Notes: generated by a model not told the origin, from the sequence alone. A stretch of 58,795 nucleotides of DNA from Deltaproteobacteria bacterium (GCA_030018495.1 JASEFS010000023.1:1-58795), one strand, 5' to 3'. Counted from the stretch's first letter, positions 33,962-43,379 are shown. Numbers and translations are program-made.

Positions 33962-34705
33962 GTGATATTTCCCACGCTTACCAGAATCTACCGCTGGTGC
34001 CGCGACCGCAAACGGCAGGTGGACAAATATACCAGGTGGCCGCCGGTGGGCGCCCTGGAATTGGGGGATCTCCGGCGGCTGACTCCGGTCAGCAAGAATT
34101 TCGGGCTTGACCGTGGCCAGCCCATCGACCGCTACTATATCGAAAAATTTCTGGACCGGCATGCCGCGGATATCCGCGGCCGCGTCCTGGAAATCGGCGA
34201 TCCTCGCTACACCCGCAGGTTCGGCGGCAACCGGGTCACCCGGTCCGACGTCCTGCACGTGAACCTGCAAAAGCCGGATGTGACCATCATCGGCGATCTG
34301 ACCGCCGCCGACCATGTTCCTTCGGAGGCGTTCGATTGCCTCATCGTCACCCAGACTCTGCAATGCATCCATGACGTGAAGGCCGCATTGGCCACCTGCT
34401 GCCGGATTCTCAAGCCGGGCGGCATCATGCTGGCCACTTTCCCGGGCATCAGCCGCATCGCCCGGCCGTCATTTGGGGAGACCTGGGAGGACAACTGGCG
34501 TTTTACCAAAACCGGCGCTGAAAAGCTGTTTAAAGAGGCTTTTCCCGGCGGCCAGGTGCAGGTGGAGGCCTACGGCAATGTCCTCAGCGCCATCGCCTTT
34601 CTCCACGGCTTGGCCGCGGCGGAGTTGGCACCGGAGGAACTGGATTATCAGGATCAGGATTTTGAATGCCTCCTGGCGGTCAGGGCGGTTAAGCAGGCGG
34701 CATAA
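33962..34705 (+). CDS. SAM-dependent methyltransferase, first of a tandem pair
   Basis: A 247-residue class I methyltransferase-like protein starting at GTG 33962. Motif I is VLEIGDPRYTRRFGG near 75-89, unusual in lacking the usual GXGXG. Later come DCLIVTQTLQCIHDVKAALATCCRILKPGG, the motif II-III region of type 11 methyltransferases, and WRFTKTGAEKLF. The next gene is a close paralogue (about 60 percent identical by eye). The pair stands at the left end of the polysaccharide locus, divergent from the zinc-ribbon gene, and probably modifies sugars or glycan ends. The methyl acceptor is not known. Confidence 0.85.
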   Translation: MIFPTLTRIYRWCRDRKRQVDKYTRWPPVGALELGDLRRLTPVSKNFGLDRGQPIDRYYIEKFLDRHAADIRGRVLEIGDPRYTRRFGGNRVTRSDVLHVNLQKPDVTIIGDLTAADHVPSEAFDCLIVTQTLQCIHDVKAALATCCRILKPGGIMLATFPGISRIARPSFGETWEDNWRFTKTGAEKLFKEAFPGGQVQVEAYGNVLSAIAFLHGLAAAELAPEELDYQDQDFECLLAVRAVKQAA

Positions 34706-34811
34706 CCCTGGCTTGTCCCGAGAAGTGATAGATGCGGCGAAATAGCCTTAGCGTAAGCTTGGGAAAAAGGATCAGCATCCAGAGAAGCTTCTCCTCCCGG
34801 AGAACGATAAG

Positions 34812-35549
34812 ATGTCTCCATTATTAACTAAAGTCTATGGCTGGCTGCGTGCCGGCAAGCGGAAAGTGATCCGCCACACCCGGTGGCCGCCTGTGGGCGT
34901 CGTGGATTTTGGGGACCTGAGAAGGCTTTCCCCCATAAGCAAGAATTTTGGGTTTGACCGGGGCCAGCCTGTGGACCGCTACTACATAGAGAAATTCTTG
35001 GGCCGGCATGCGGCCGACATTCGAGGCCATGTCCTGGAGATCGGCGATCCCCGTTACACCCGCCGGTTCGGCGGAAAGCGGGTGACTCACTCTGATGTTT
35101 TGCATGTCAATTTACAGGCACCGGATGTGACGATAATTGCCGATCTTACCGATGCCCCTCAGCTTCCGGCGGACAGGTTTGACTGTTTCATCGTAACCCA
35201 GACCCTGCATGTCATCTATGACTTCCGGGCCGCCATCCGGACGGCTTATCGCATTCTCAAGCCGGGCGGGGTTTTGCTCGCGACTCTGCCGGGCATTACG
35301 CCGGTATATTTTTCTCCCCCTTCCGAAGGGGATTACAAGGACTTCTGGAGGTTCACTTCTCTGGCAGCGGAGCAGGTCTTTGCCGAGGTTTTCCCCTCCT
35401 CCAACCTCACGGTCGAAGGCTATGGCAATCTTCTTGCCGCAGTTGCCTTTTTATACGGGTTGGCCGCAGCGGAATTAAGCCCTGAGGAGCTTGACTATAC
35501 AGACCCCAAATATGAGGTGTCCGTGTGCGTCCGGGCGGTGAAGCCCTAA
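34812..35549 (+). CDS. SAM-dependent methyltransferase, second of a tandem pair
   Basis: A 245-residue paralogue of the preceding protein. Long blocks are shared, including SKNFG.DRGQP.DRYYIEKFL.RHAADIRG, VLEIGDPRYTRRFGG and the C-terminal GLAAAEL.PEELDY. Differences cluster between residues about 165 and 200 (PVYFSPPSEGDYKDFWRF versus ARPSFGETWEDNWRF), which is near the expected acceptor site. The two may therefore have different acceptors. The gene starts at ATG 34812. It is convergent with the deacetylase gene 47 bases downstream. Confidence 0.85.
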   Translation: MSPLLTKVYGWLRAGKRKVIRHTRWPPVGVVDFGDLRRLSPISKNFGFDRGQPVDRYYIEKFLGRHAADIRGHVLEIGDPRYTRRFGGKRVTHSDVLHVNLQAPDVTIIADLTDAPQLPADRFDCFIVTQTLHVIYDFRAAIRTAYRILKPGGVLLATLPGITPVYFSPPSEGDYKDFWRFTSLAAEQVFAEVFPSSNLTVEGYGNLLAAVAFLYGLAAAELSPEELDYTDPKYEVSVCVRAVKP

Positions 35550-35596
35550 ACGAGGGGTGGTTCGGGAAGGCGGGGTTCGGTCCTCCTCGAATTGGC

Positions 35597-36538
35597 CTAT
35601 GCTCCAAATAACAGCGGACGCTTCACCCTATCCCAAAACAGTCGCAGGGGCTCAATGAAATCATACGCGCCTCGCAATTTGCGTTCAAAGGTGTCCAAAG
35701 AATCTTGCTGATATATGAGGAAGCGCGGCAGGATTTCCGGTAGGCGGGAAAGCCGGGCGCGTCCCATGTGAGTGCCGAAAAGATACTGCACCCTATGGCG
35801 CCTGAATAGAGGTAGGGTTTCCGGACGGTAGGAATCGTGCCATCCGTAGGGAAAGGCGAAAAACTCTGAGGTTATCCCTAGCCTCTCCTTGAGAGCAGCT
35901 TGTCCTGAGGCGATTTCGGCCTCTGTCTCATCCGGGCCCAGCCGGGCGAAATTGCGGTGGCTGTGGCCATGAAGCCCGATGCCCATCCCATCTTCATGCA
36001 TCTCCCTTATTTCCTGCCAATTGAGGGGTCGCCACAAGTGGGGATATTTTTTAATATGGAAACCGAGGGCATCAGGCTTTTCCTGCCTATCGGCGATAGC
36101 TGTCTGAAAATAATACCCGTCCAGCGTCATCATTAAAGGCTCAGGCCTGCCGATGAAGCCGGTGGTCACAAAAAGGTTCAGCTTGATATCGTATCGGCGG
36201 GCGATGCTCCGGGCGATGGCGTGGATATCGGCATACCCGTCATCAAAAGTGACTAGGACTGACCGCTTTTTTGGCGGCTTCAGGCCGCGGGCTGTTTCGG
36301 CAAATTCTTGCAGGGTCAGGGAATCATAGCCTTCTCTGGCGAGAAAAGCCATCTGAGCTTCGAACTGCTCCGGCAGCACCGTATATATTGGGCTGTTTTC
36401 TGACTCGATGAATTCCGGCAAAACCCGGTGGTAGCAAAGAATTGGAATGAAGGAAGAATCTTGCTGCCGCCTCTTATAAACCAGTTTCCAGGCAAGGCCG
36501 GCCACCGATTCGGAGATTGCGAGCTTTAGTTTTCGCAT
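35597..36538 (-). CDS. Polysaccharide deacetylase (NodB/CE4 domain)
   Basis: A 313-residue NodB-homology protein. Motif 1 is VTFDDGYADIH near 99-109 (catalytic and metal-binding Asp pair), motif 2 is HGHSHRNF near 194-201 (His ligands) and motif 3 is FFAFPYGWHDSY near 229-240. CE4 enzymes remove N-acetyl groups from sugars in glycans. There is no clear signal peptide, only a moderately hydrophobic N-terminus, so it may act on lipid-linked intermediates in the cytoplasm or be exported in another way. The start overlaps the 3' end of the GT2 gene by 13 bases (translational coupling). Confidence 0.88.
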   Translation of the reverse strand: MRKLKLAISESVAGLAWKLVYKRRQQDSSFIPILCYHRVLPEFIESENSPIYTVLPEQFEAQMAFLAREGYDSLTLQEFAETARGLKPPKKRSVLVTFDDGYADIHAIARSIARRYDIKLNLFVTTGFIGRPEPLMMTLDGYYFQTAIADRQEKPDALGFHIKKYPHLWRPLNWQEIREMHEDGMGIGLHGHSHRNFARLGPDETEAEIASGQAALKERLGITSEFFAFPYGWHDSYRPETLPLFRRHRVQYLFGTHMGRARLSRLPEILPRFLIYQQDSLDTFERKLRGAYDFIEPLRLFWDRVKRPLLFGA

Positions 36539-37416
36539 TGATCAGATAGGTGCAGTATCCCGGCGAGCTTATGTAACTGCCAGCGCCGCAGAAAGCGGCG
36601 GAACTCGTTATCCTCAAATTGCTTTCCTTTTTGAAGACAGGCATTGAGATAACCGATCAGGAGGCAAAGTCCGCCGATAAGGTAAGGTCTGCTCGCCACA
36701 TGATAAAGGGCGCCGGCCAATACCCACAGGGGATGGGCCCCGGCGAAATGGAGGGCCCTGCCCCGTCTTGCCCAATTCCGGCATACCAGGGAAAATGGAC
36801 CCCGCCAGGGTCGCAGGTGAAGGGCCAGGAGGTCCGGGTCTAAAAAGGTGGCGGTCTGCCAGCCGTGCCGGATAGCCTGAATGCAGTCGATGCCGTCCCA
36901 GCTTTCTCCCGGGACCAATCCGCCTATCTGCTCAAAGCAGGCCCGCCGCCAACACTTGACGGCTCCGCCCATGCCTTGGGTTTGCCCCCTTTCTTTGGCG
37001 AGTTTGCCGTTTACCAGGTCATATATATTACCCACGGCAATCCCCAACCTCGGGTCAGCGTCAAATTTTTCAAGCATGCCCTCAAAATAGCGCGGGGCCA
37101 GCACAATATCCGCATCAATATTAAAAATAAATTCGTAATGGAAGTTTGAGACCTGGGCCAAGCCCTCATAAATGGCCCCTACCACGCCGCCTCCCCAGTC
37201 AGGGTGGCCCCGGTCCGGGCGGGTGTGGACCTTAATCCAGGAATTTGACCGAGCGGCTTCGGCGGCAATCCGGCCCGTGTCGTCGGTGGAGCCGTCATCA
37301 ACTATGACCCAGGCCGCGGGAAACAGGGTTTGAGACAGCACGGATTTGATGGTCTGGTCAAGGTAGCCCGCCTCGTTGCGAGCCGGGGTGATGACGATGA
37401 ATGCTCCGTGAGGCAC
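36526..37416 (-). CDS. GT2-family glycosyltransferase
   Basis: A 296-residue family 2 glycosyltransferase. The nucleotide-sugar pocket is visible in VITPARNEAGYLDQTIKSVL followed by WVIVDDGSTDDTG (about 36-48). The metal-binding motif appears as FNIDADIVLAPRYF near 97-110, and the acceptor region GESWDGIDCIQAIRHGW near 170. The C-terminal part is moderately hydrophobic (WVLAGALYHVAS, PYLIGGLCLLIGYLNA) and may lie against the membrane. Probably adds a sugar to the growing lipid-linked repeat unit. Overlaps the deacetylase gene. Confidence 0.88.
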   Translation of the reverse strand: MPHGAFIVITPARNEAGYLDQTIKSVLSQTLFPAAWVIVDDGSTDDTGRIAAEAARSNSWIKVHTRPDRGHPDWGGGVVGAIYEGLAQVSNFHYEFIFNIDADIVLAPRYFEGMLEKFDADPRLGIAVGNIYDLVNGKLAKERGQTQGMGGAVKCWRRACFEQIGGLVPGESWDGIDCIQAIRHGWQTATFLDPDLLALHLRPWRGPFSLVCRNWARRGRALHFAGAHPLWVLAGALYHVASRPYLIGGLCLLIGYLNACLQKGKQFEDNEFRRFLRRWQLHKLAGILHLSDQCEN

Positions 37417-37499
37417 TGCTGGTCCTTATCCCTTCAGGAAGATCAATCCAGAGGCTTTAACTTTTTAGCTTCTATCCTCATTATAGTTAATATTAAATC

Positions 37500-38468
37500 T
37501 CAAGGAGAAAAAAGAACCCGGCTTACATGCTTTTGCGGAAAGATCCGGGGCAGCAATTGGGCCAGGCTGCCTCTAAGAAAGGCAAACGTCCACCAGATAG
37601 CGATTTTGGTGTCAATCAGTTGAGCTTTTGGTCCAAATAACCTTCGTGCGAGGTAAGGCACTGAATCTCTGAACAACAGAATGCCTAGACGCTGGAGCGC
37701 TAAAAGGGCCAAAATACCGGGACCTGCATTTTTGCGCACAACTCCGGCAAAAGTGAAAGCTCTCCTATAGCAAGCCCTTTTCAAGGCCTCACCATCCAGG
37801 CGAACTGCGGGGACGATATGACGGATCAGGGCGCCGGGTGCGAACCAGGCTGAAATCCCCAGCTTTTCCAATCTCCAGAACAGGTCGGTATCCTCGCAAG
37901 CGCTAAGGTTGGTGTCAAAGCCGCCGGCTTCAATAATTAAGGATCTCTTGATCAGCAGGTTGCCGGTGCCTTTATAATCTTTTAAAAACCGGGGTCCGGG
38001 ATTTTTACTGAAAAGTTTTTCACCGAAAAAGGCGCGTGTCCTGGGACCGGGATAAAATGGCGGATTATCCGGAAGCTCGAGGGCGACCGCGCCGTCCACG
38101 CAATCCACCCCTTTGTCGAGAGCGGTTTGATATAACCCGTCCAGCCAGCGGGGGTCGGCCAGTTGATCGTCGTCAAAGAAGGTCAGCCATGGGCCGCGGG
38201 CCGCGGCAAGGCCCCGGTTGAGCGCGGCGCTGAAGCCGGCATGTTCTTGATAAATATATTGCCAGGAAACAGTGGGGTGATTATCAACTGTTTCCCGGAT
38301 TACTGCCGCGGTGCCATCGCTGGAGCCGTCATCCACCACCACGATTTCAAAAGTGAATGCATCTGCGGTTTCCTGAGAAACCAGGCTCTCCAGGGCATGC
38401 CGGAGCATCCCGGCCCGGTTGAAGGTGGGCACCACAATGGAAATATCAACTTCCGGGACACTTGGCAT
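37500..38468 (-). CDS. GT2-family glycosyltransferase
   Basis: A 322-residue GT2 enzyme. The start at 38468 (MPSVPEVDISIVVPTFNRAG) is chosen because the domain begins at once. The frame extends to 38615, but the extension is not like a glycosyltransferase, and neither start has a good ribosome binding site. Motifs: VVVDDGSSDGTAAVI, FFDDDQLADPRWL (DXD) and ACEDTDLFWRLEKLG (catalytic ED region). The C-terminus holds a hydrophobic pair. It lies between the exported unknown gene (terminator between) and the GT2/deacetylase pair. Confidence 0.87.
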   Translation of the reverse strand: MPSVPEVDISIVVPTFNRAGMLRHALESLVSQETADAFTFEIVVVDDGSSDGTAAVIRETVDNHPTVSWQYIYQEHAGFSAALNRGLAAARGPWLTFFDDDQLADPRWLDGLYQTALDKGVDCVDGAVALELPDNPPFYPGPRTRAFFGEKLFSKNPGPRFLKDYKGTGNLLIKRSLIIEAGGFDTNLSACEDTDLFWRLEKLGISAWFAPGALIRHIVPAVRLDGEALKRACYRRAFTFAGVVRKNAGPGILALLALQRLGILLFRDSVPYLARRLFGPKAQLIDTKIAIWWTFAFLRGSLAQLLPRIFPQKHVSRVLFSP

Positions 38469-38590
38469 TATATTAGGGAATGATATGAAAAAGGCAGGGA
38501 TTGCGCAAGACCGGGGCGCCATAGTTACATGGCGAGAAGTTTGAGCCGCGAAAAAGTAGAAGATAGCTTTAGACTTCCTAAAAATTAAGA

Positions 38591-38617
38591 TAGTGGCGGG
38601 CTTATAACCCGCCACTA
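38591..38617 (-). terminator. Strong stem-loop terminator after the exported unknown gene
   Basis: TAGTGGCGGG (38591-38600) and CCCGCCACTA (38608-38617) make a perfect 10-bp stem with a 7-base loop. Minus-strand sequence after it is T-rich (TCTTAATTTTT). On the plus strand CCTTTTT follows, so it could work both ways. It also fits the palindromic-repeat style of the genome. Confidence 0.7.
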
Positions 38618-38632
38618 CCTTTTTAAGCTGGA

Positions 38633-39376
38633 TTATTCGTCTTCTTTAATTATGCCGCGAACCTGGAGAGTCGGGTACAACACAGTGGTTAAGGCTATCC
38701 GATTCACGCCATTAAATACGCCGCAAGCTGCTTCGCCTGGGGTGTAATCCAGGCCACCCACCAGAGCCTCAAGTGATTCAGTGGTGACCAGGAAGAAAGT
38801 CCCTTGCAGGTGGAAAGGGATAGATCCATCCACCTGAGTGGGATAGGGATAAGTTATGTTGGGGCAGCAACCCGCAACTACCTGGAAGCTGCTGCGGATT
38901 TTGCCGATTTTCAATTGTTTTACTTTTGTCAAACCCAACACCAGAATAGTGTGATTATCAGAAGGAGTCGTATCTTCTGGCGGGTATTGACTCAAATCAG
39001 GAACAAAAACCAGGGCGTATTCGCCGTCATCGGTTACATTTAACCGAGTCGAATCCCCGACATTGGCAGCCTTGAAGTCAAAGTAGAAGCAGCCGTTATT
39101 TTTGTAAAATTCCAATTTACCGCCGGCGTCGAAGACAAACGTGCCATTTGGATCATCACTTCCCTCATGCGGCAAAAGGTAGAACTCCGCCCGGGCCATT
39201 TGCGGCGCAAATTCCGGGAGCTGTTTTTTCAACTGGCCTGGAGGCATGGATTCGCCCTGCCAGCCGGTTTTTTTGCCCCTGAACCATCCCAGCGGCGAAG
39301 AGTCGTCCGGGGGGGCGGCCCATGCCAGCGGGGCCACAAGCATTACAGCTAATGTCAGGACTAGCAGCTTTTTCAT
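38633..39376 (-). CDS. Exported protein of unknown function
   Basis: A 247-residue protein with a clear signal peptide (MKKLLVLTLAVMLVAPLAWA, cleavage before APPDD) and a GAGGAGGAA ribosome binding site. The mature part has a GGKLEFYKNNGCFYFDFKA segment, a Cys-Cys pair (VAGCCPNITY) and alternating strand-like stretches, suggesting a beta-rich secreted or periplasmic protein. I do not recognise a family. It has an AT-rich upstream region and a strong terminator, so it is an independent transcription unit inside the polysaccharide locus. Confidence 0.75.
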   Translation of the reverse strand: MKKLLVLTLAVMLVAPLAWAAPPDDSSPLGWFRGKKTGWQGESMPPGQLKKQLPEFAPQMARAEFYLLPHEGSDDPNGTFVFDAGGKLEFYKNNGCFYFDFKAANVGDSTRLNVTDDGEYALVFVPDLSQYPPEDTTPSDNHTILVLGLTKVKQLKIGKIRSSFQVVAGCCPNITYPYPTQVDGSIPFHLQGTFFLVTTESLEALVGGLDYTPGEAACGVFNGVNRIALTTVLYPTLQVRGIIKEDE

Positions 39377-39640
39377 CTTGGTCTTCCTCCTCGCGAGATC
39401 TCGAAGAACGCAATTTTATCCTCAGAGGAGCCATTATCCCCGGCCAGGCGTCCTTATGAGGAGTAACATTTTTAATTCAAATAATGTGCCACGTTAAATA
39501 AATTAATGATATTAATAAGTTGAATAAATTTATTCATAATAAAATTCCATTAAATGTTCAACTAAATGAAATTGCGTTAAAAAATATAAACATTTAATCT
39601 AGAAAAAATATTGTATATCAATAATATTTTCATAGTATTA
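39377..39640. other. Very AT-rich spacer upstream of the exported unknown gene
   Basis: About 39470-39640 is strongly A/T-biased in a GC-rich neighbourhood, with repeated AATAAATT, TTAAAT and AATATTTT words. It holds the promoter region of the exported gene. The composition would suit silencing by an AT-binding protein such as the MucR-like protein, or recent acquisition. No gene is seen. Confidence 0.5.
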
Positions 39641-40624
39641 TCAAATTTGCTCGAAAAGGAGCAAATCTTTGAGAATACTTCTCATGCCGTTGGAACAACG
39701 ATGGTAGCGGCCGTTAATAGCCTCTTGCCAAATTAAGGGCAGCCGCCGGGCCAGAGAACCAGGCATTGTAGCCCGGGCCTGGAGATGCTTGATTTGATCG
39801 ATGGCAGCAGTCAGAAATATTTTCTTTATGTTTAAATCTTTGTGGGAGCATAAAAGAGATATCGCCGACACCCATCTGGAGGCAAATTCGAGGTAATATT
39901 TCCTTTGGACGTGCTTAGTCCCTCGCAATTCCTCAAAAAGTGACGCTCGTTTCACTCCATAACATTGAGCCGCGTGCTGGCGATACTTATTCAGCTGATG
40001 CGGCAGCACAGAAATTTCGGCAGAGGCACAGAAAACAAAGGAGAGCCATTCGTCGTGATACAAATCGGCAGGAAAGGGAATGAACGGCCGCACGAGTTGG
40101 GTTCTGAAGGCCATGGTCGCACCCGCTATAACCCAACCTTTAAGAATAAATTGATGAAATTCCTTTTGAGCAGGATTCCGGTAACGCGGTTTAAAATCTA
40201 TGGCATCCCAAAGGGAGTAGTGCAGCGGCTGAAGATGTTCATCGACCGCCATGGCATCGCTGAATACACAGCCGACCTCAGGCGATGCTTCAAATGTACG
40301 TTCGATTATCGCCAGTTTTTCGGGCAGCCAGACATCATCCTGGTCAGAAAGCGCGGTGATATCGCCAGAACAAAGAGAAATGGCCTTCTCGAAGTTTTTG
40401 GCGACACCCAAATTCTCCGGATTGATGAAAATTCGTACCGGGAAGGGCGCCCGTGAGGCAAAATCATGGAGCAGTGCCAGGGTGTTATCTTGGGAACTGT
40501 CGTCGCATATCACCACCTCATCAGGCAAACGGGTTTGAGCGGAGAAGCTTTCGAGCTGCTCCTGCACAAAACGCTCGCCGTTGTAAGTGCACATGGCGAT
40601 GGAAATGGTCAGAGAAGAGGGCAT
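39641..40624 (-). CDS. GT2-family glycosyltransferase
   Basis: A 327-residue GT2 enzyme. The ATG at 40624 is preferred over a TTG at 40639; it follows the upstream methyltransferase stop by one base, suggesting coupling. Motifs: ISIAMCTYNGERFVQEQLES, VVICDDSSQDNTLALL and DITALSDQDDVWLPEKL (DXD-type). The C-terminal half lacks membrane segments. The layout resembles rhamnosyl- or fucosyl-transferases with the SDQDD motif. Part of the glycan assembly set; the sugar is not known. Confidence 0.88.
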   Translation of the reverse strand: MPSSLTISIAMCTYNGERFVQEQLESFSAQTRLPDEVVICDDSSQDNTLALLHDFASRAPFPVRIFINPENLGVAKNFEKAISLCSGDITALSDQDDVWLPEKLAIIERTFEASPEVGCVFSDAMAVDEHLQPLHYSLWDAIDFKPRYRNPAQKEFHQFILKGWVIAGATMAFRTQLVRPFIPFPADLYHDEWLSFVFCASAEISVLPHQLNKYRQHAAQCYGVKRASLFEELRGTKHVQRKYYLEFASRWVSAISLLCSHKDLNIKKIFLTAAIDQIKHLQARATMPGSLARRLPLIWQEAINGRYHRCSNGMRSILKDLLLFEQI

Positions 40625-40625
40625 G

Positions 40626-41678
40626 TCATTTTTCGGCAATCAAGACCAGCTCTTCCCCCAAGTCGCGCTTCCATTTAAGCAAGGCCCACTCCAGCCAGAA
40701 AAAGATTCTGCTCCTCAACCTTTCTCCAAGAGGGGCCACCGAGTCTATCCTGTATCGGCCGGCCGAGGCGATAACCCGGCTGGCTTCGAAGATAAAGGGG
40801 GCTCCCACCGGAGAAGTCCTTAATGTCTGAATGGCAAACTCAGCTTTGCGTGCTGACGATTCCATGGATCTCAGAGTAAACAAATATAAATGTCGGGGAG
40901 GTTCCAGTCCTCTCCAGGCACTCTGGAATTTGCTATGCCCCCAGCTTTCCAGATTAGGCGTGGTCGCCACCAGGAGTCCTCCGGGCCGGAGAATGCGGCG
41001 GCACTCCCGGAGCAGGCCGATGGGGTCATGGACATGCTCGATCACATGGCTCAAGGTGATTCCATCAAAAAAATCAGGCGGATATTGCTGCTCATCCAGG
41101 GTCCCCAGGCGGACTGTCAGACCTTTCGACCGGGCCTGCTCAGCGGCCTTGGGGTCAACTTCCACCCCTTCTACCCGCCAGTCAAGCGATCTAAAGGTTT
41201 CCAGCAGAGCACCGCTGCCGCAGCCCACATCCAGCAGGCGGCCTCCCGGCTTGGCCTTAAGCCACAATATGCTTTGGTCCAAAGCGGCGCGCCGGCCGGG
41301 ATGAAGCAGGAGCAAGGCGCCGGTTAATTTTTGGAACAAGGTACCCGCCGTGTGATAACCATACCGCCAGGCCAAATAGCCGCCCTTGATAAATTGCAGA
41401 GCCCGCTTGAGCAGGCTTCTCAGTCTGCCCTCAGTGTTTCGGAAAACTTCGTCTTCGTGAGTGTAATAATTCTTATATGCCAGGCCGATAGTCTCTTTGG
41501 TGGGCATGGGGTCCAGCCAGGCCAAGCCGCACTCCGGGCAGCGTCTGAGGTTCCAACTGCCCGGCGCCTCGAACAGCCGGTCTTCAAGATTGCTGTATAA
41601 AGGCTCCCCCGGGACACCGCACAAATAACAGTGACTGACGGAGAGGGCGGCTATGGTAATTTCATGGGGATCGGTCAT
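40626..41678 (-). CDS. Class I methyltransferase with N-terminal zinc ribbon
   Basis: A 350-residue protein. An N-terminal CX2C...CX2C ribbon (Cys17, Cys20, Cys47, Cys50) is followed by the methyltransferase fold. SAM-binding motif I is GRLLDVGCGSGALLETF, and the post-I and II motifs are VEGVEVDPKAAEQARSKG and GITLSHVIEHVHDPIGLLRECRRILRPGG. This architecture is common in polysaccharide gene clusters, in sugar C- or O-methyltransferases and in proteins that modify glycan ends. It lies 12 bases after the flippase gene and is coupled to the following GT2. Confidence 0.88.
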   Translation of the reverse strand: MTDPHEITIAALSVSHCYLCGVPGEPLYSNLEDRLFEAPGSWNLRRCPECGLAWLDPMPTKETIGLAYKNYYTHEDEVFRNTEGRLRSLLKRALQFIKGGYLAWRYGYHTAGTLFQKLTGALLLLHPGRRAALDQSILWLKAKPGGRLLDVGCGSGALLETFRSLDWRVEGVEVDPKAAEQARSKGLTVRLGTLDEQQYPPDFFDGITLSHVIEHVHDPIGLLRECRRILRPGGLLVATTPNLESWGHSKFQSAWRGLEPPRHLYLFTLRSMESSARKAEFAIQTLRTSPVGAPFIFEASRVIASAGRYRIDSVAPLGERLRSRIFFWLEWALLKWKRDLGEELVLIAEK

Positions 41679-41690
41679 GGACCTTGCCGG

Positions 41691-43223
41691 TCATTTGGAG
41701 GATTTGTCCAAGTTAATTCTACTTAAAAGAATTTCTTTTTCGGATACATCCAGTAAGTATTTCCACGACAGCCAGGCATAGCCGATGACGATGGCCGGCA
41801 GGAGAACCAATTTGACTGTCAGGCTGGGGATCATGATCGAGAAAAGGACGGCCGCGGTAAGGATGATAATATTTAAGATGCAGCCTCTGCCGAATTCTCC
41901 ATAATGCGTCGCTTTCGAGGGCATCAAGTAATGCATCAGCCAGAACAGCAACCCTGCATCAATGCTGACTCGCAACACCCAGACCAGGGCCGCGCCGATA
42001 AGGCCCATAATTTTCAGCGAGAGCCAGAGGATGCCCAAAAAGACGGGCAATTCCAGCAGATGGAGCTTGGCCGGGAGATCCGGGCGGTTCATGGCCTCGA
42101 TGGCGCTGACCGGCACCCAGGCCAGGGCATTGACCAGTACGCCGAGGGCCAGCAGTTGCATCAGGAGAGTGCTCTCCGCGCCGAATTCAGGACTGATCCA
42201 AAAGCTTAAAAAAGGCTGGGCGAATACCAATACGCCAATGATAAACGGAGCCAGAATCAGAAAAATATATTTAACGGCACGCTGGTGCAGCGCGGCCAGT
42301 TTGGGCTCCTGTTCCGAGGCATAGGCGCTGAAAACCGGAAACAACACCGGGGTAAGGCTGGCAGGGATAATCCATAATTTGGTCACCAACTCATAGGGAA
42401 TAATGTAATAGGCCACCGCCTGCATGGTCAACAACGACCCGATTAAAAAGCGATCCATGTAGACGATGATGGGGCCAACAAGGTTGGAAACCGTCAGCCA
42501 GCCGCCGAAACGCCAGAGCTGTTTCAGGTGTTCCAGACTGGGCTTGCTCGGGAAGCGCACGTCAAGGAAATCCCTGAAGATGAAATATGAGAACGCCAGC
42601 CATACCAGAAAACGCGAAATGACCAGCATCGCAGTAATTAAGTACAAACTTTGAGAAAAAAGTAACACGGGCAAGGGAGCCACATAGTTCAGAATGCTTG
42701 CCGGGGTCCGGATCGCGTTTATCAGGCCGAAACGCTGCTGCGCCTCCAATATGCCGTTCAAGCAGGTGGTGCTCAGCACGAAGGGAATACCGACGGCCAT
42801 TACATAAAAAGCTTTTTTGGTTTCTCCCCATAACTCAGGCGGGATATTGAAAGTCCTTTCAACCAGCCAGGGGGTAACAAAAGCCAAAGCTATCCCGCCC
42901 GCCAGGCCCAGAGCAGATACTGAAATCACCGAAGTCCAGATCAAGCGGGGCAAGTCTGCCAATTTGTCCAAGGACAGATACTCGGCCACAAATTTGGTGG
43001 TAGCCCGGCCCATGCCCAAGTCGAAGATGCTGAAATAGCCCACGATCATCCACACCAAAGCCAATATGCCGAAGCGGTCCACTCCCATTTTATGGATCAT
43101 AATGGGAATAGAGATAAGGCCTGCCAGCAAGGGCAAGATATTGCCCAGAAGGTTGTAAAAAGTATTGTAAACCAACAGTCGGTTGGATATTCGAGGTATG
43201 AAGTATTTTATTCTGTTATCCAA
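41691..43223 (-). CDS. Wzx-type polysaccharide flippase
   Basis: A 510-residue polytopic membrane protein with about 12-14 transmembrane segments, of the polysaccharide biosynthesis (MOP superfamily) family. Early signatures are YNLLGNILPLLAGLISIPIM and GRATTKFVAEYLS. Wzx proteins flip undecaprenyl-diphosphate-linked oligosaccharides to the periplasmic face. The start appears to be TTG 43223 with AAGGA six bases upstream; no ATG start was found close by. It argues for a Wzx/Wzy-dependent pathway, although no wzy gene is found in this window. Confidence 0.9.
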   Translation of the reverse strand: MDNRIKYFIPRISNRLLVYNTFYNLLGNILPLLAGLISIPIMIHKMGVDRFGILALVWMIVGYFSIFDLGMGRATTKFVAEYLSLDKLADLPRLIWTSVISVSALGLAGGIALAFVTPWLVERTFNIPPELWGETKKAFYVMAVGIPFVLSTTCLNGILEAQQRFGLINAIRTPASILNYVAPLPVLLFSQSLYLITAMLVISRFLVWLAFSYFIFRDFLDVRFPSKPSLEHLKQLWRFGGWLTVSNLVGPIIVYMDRFLIGSLLTMQAVAYYIIPYELVTKLWIIPASLTPVLFPVFSAYASEQEPKLAALHQRAVKYIFLILAPFIIGVLVFAQPFLSFWISPEFGAESTLLMQLLALGVLVNALAWVPVSAIEAMNRPDLPAKLHLLELPVFLGILWLSLKIMGLIGAALVWVLRVSIDAGLLFWLMHYLMPSKATHYGEFGRGCILNIIILTAAVLFSIMIPSLTVKLVLLPAIVIGYAWLSWKYLLDVSEKEILLSRINLDKSSK

Positions 43224-43379
43224 ACCGCGCTATCCTTGCATAAATTATCAATTGGATTCAGTGAGCAAACGCCTTAAAGACCGTCTGCGCAACAGGGTCG
43301 GGTCAGTCTGGCACTTGAATGATAATCAAGAATAAGGAGGATTGAAAAGAAAATGAGCCAGCCTGTTTGAGGGGTCTCA

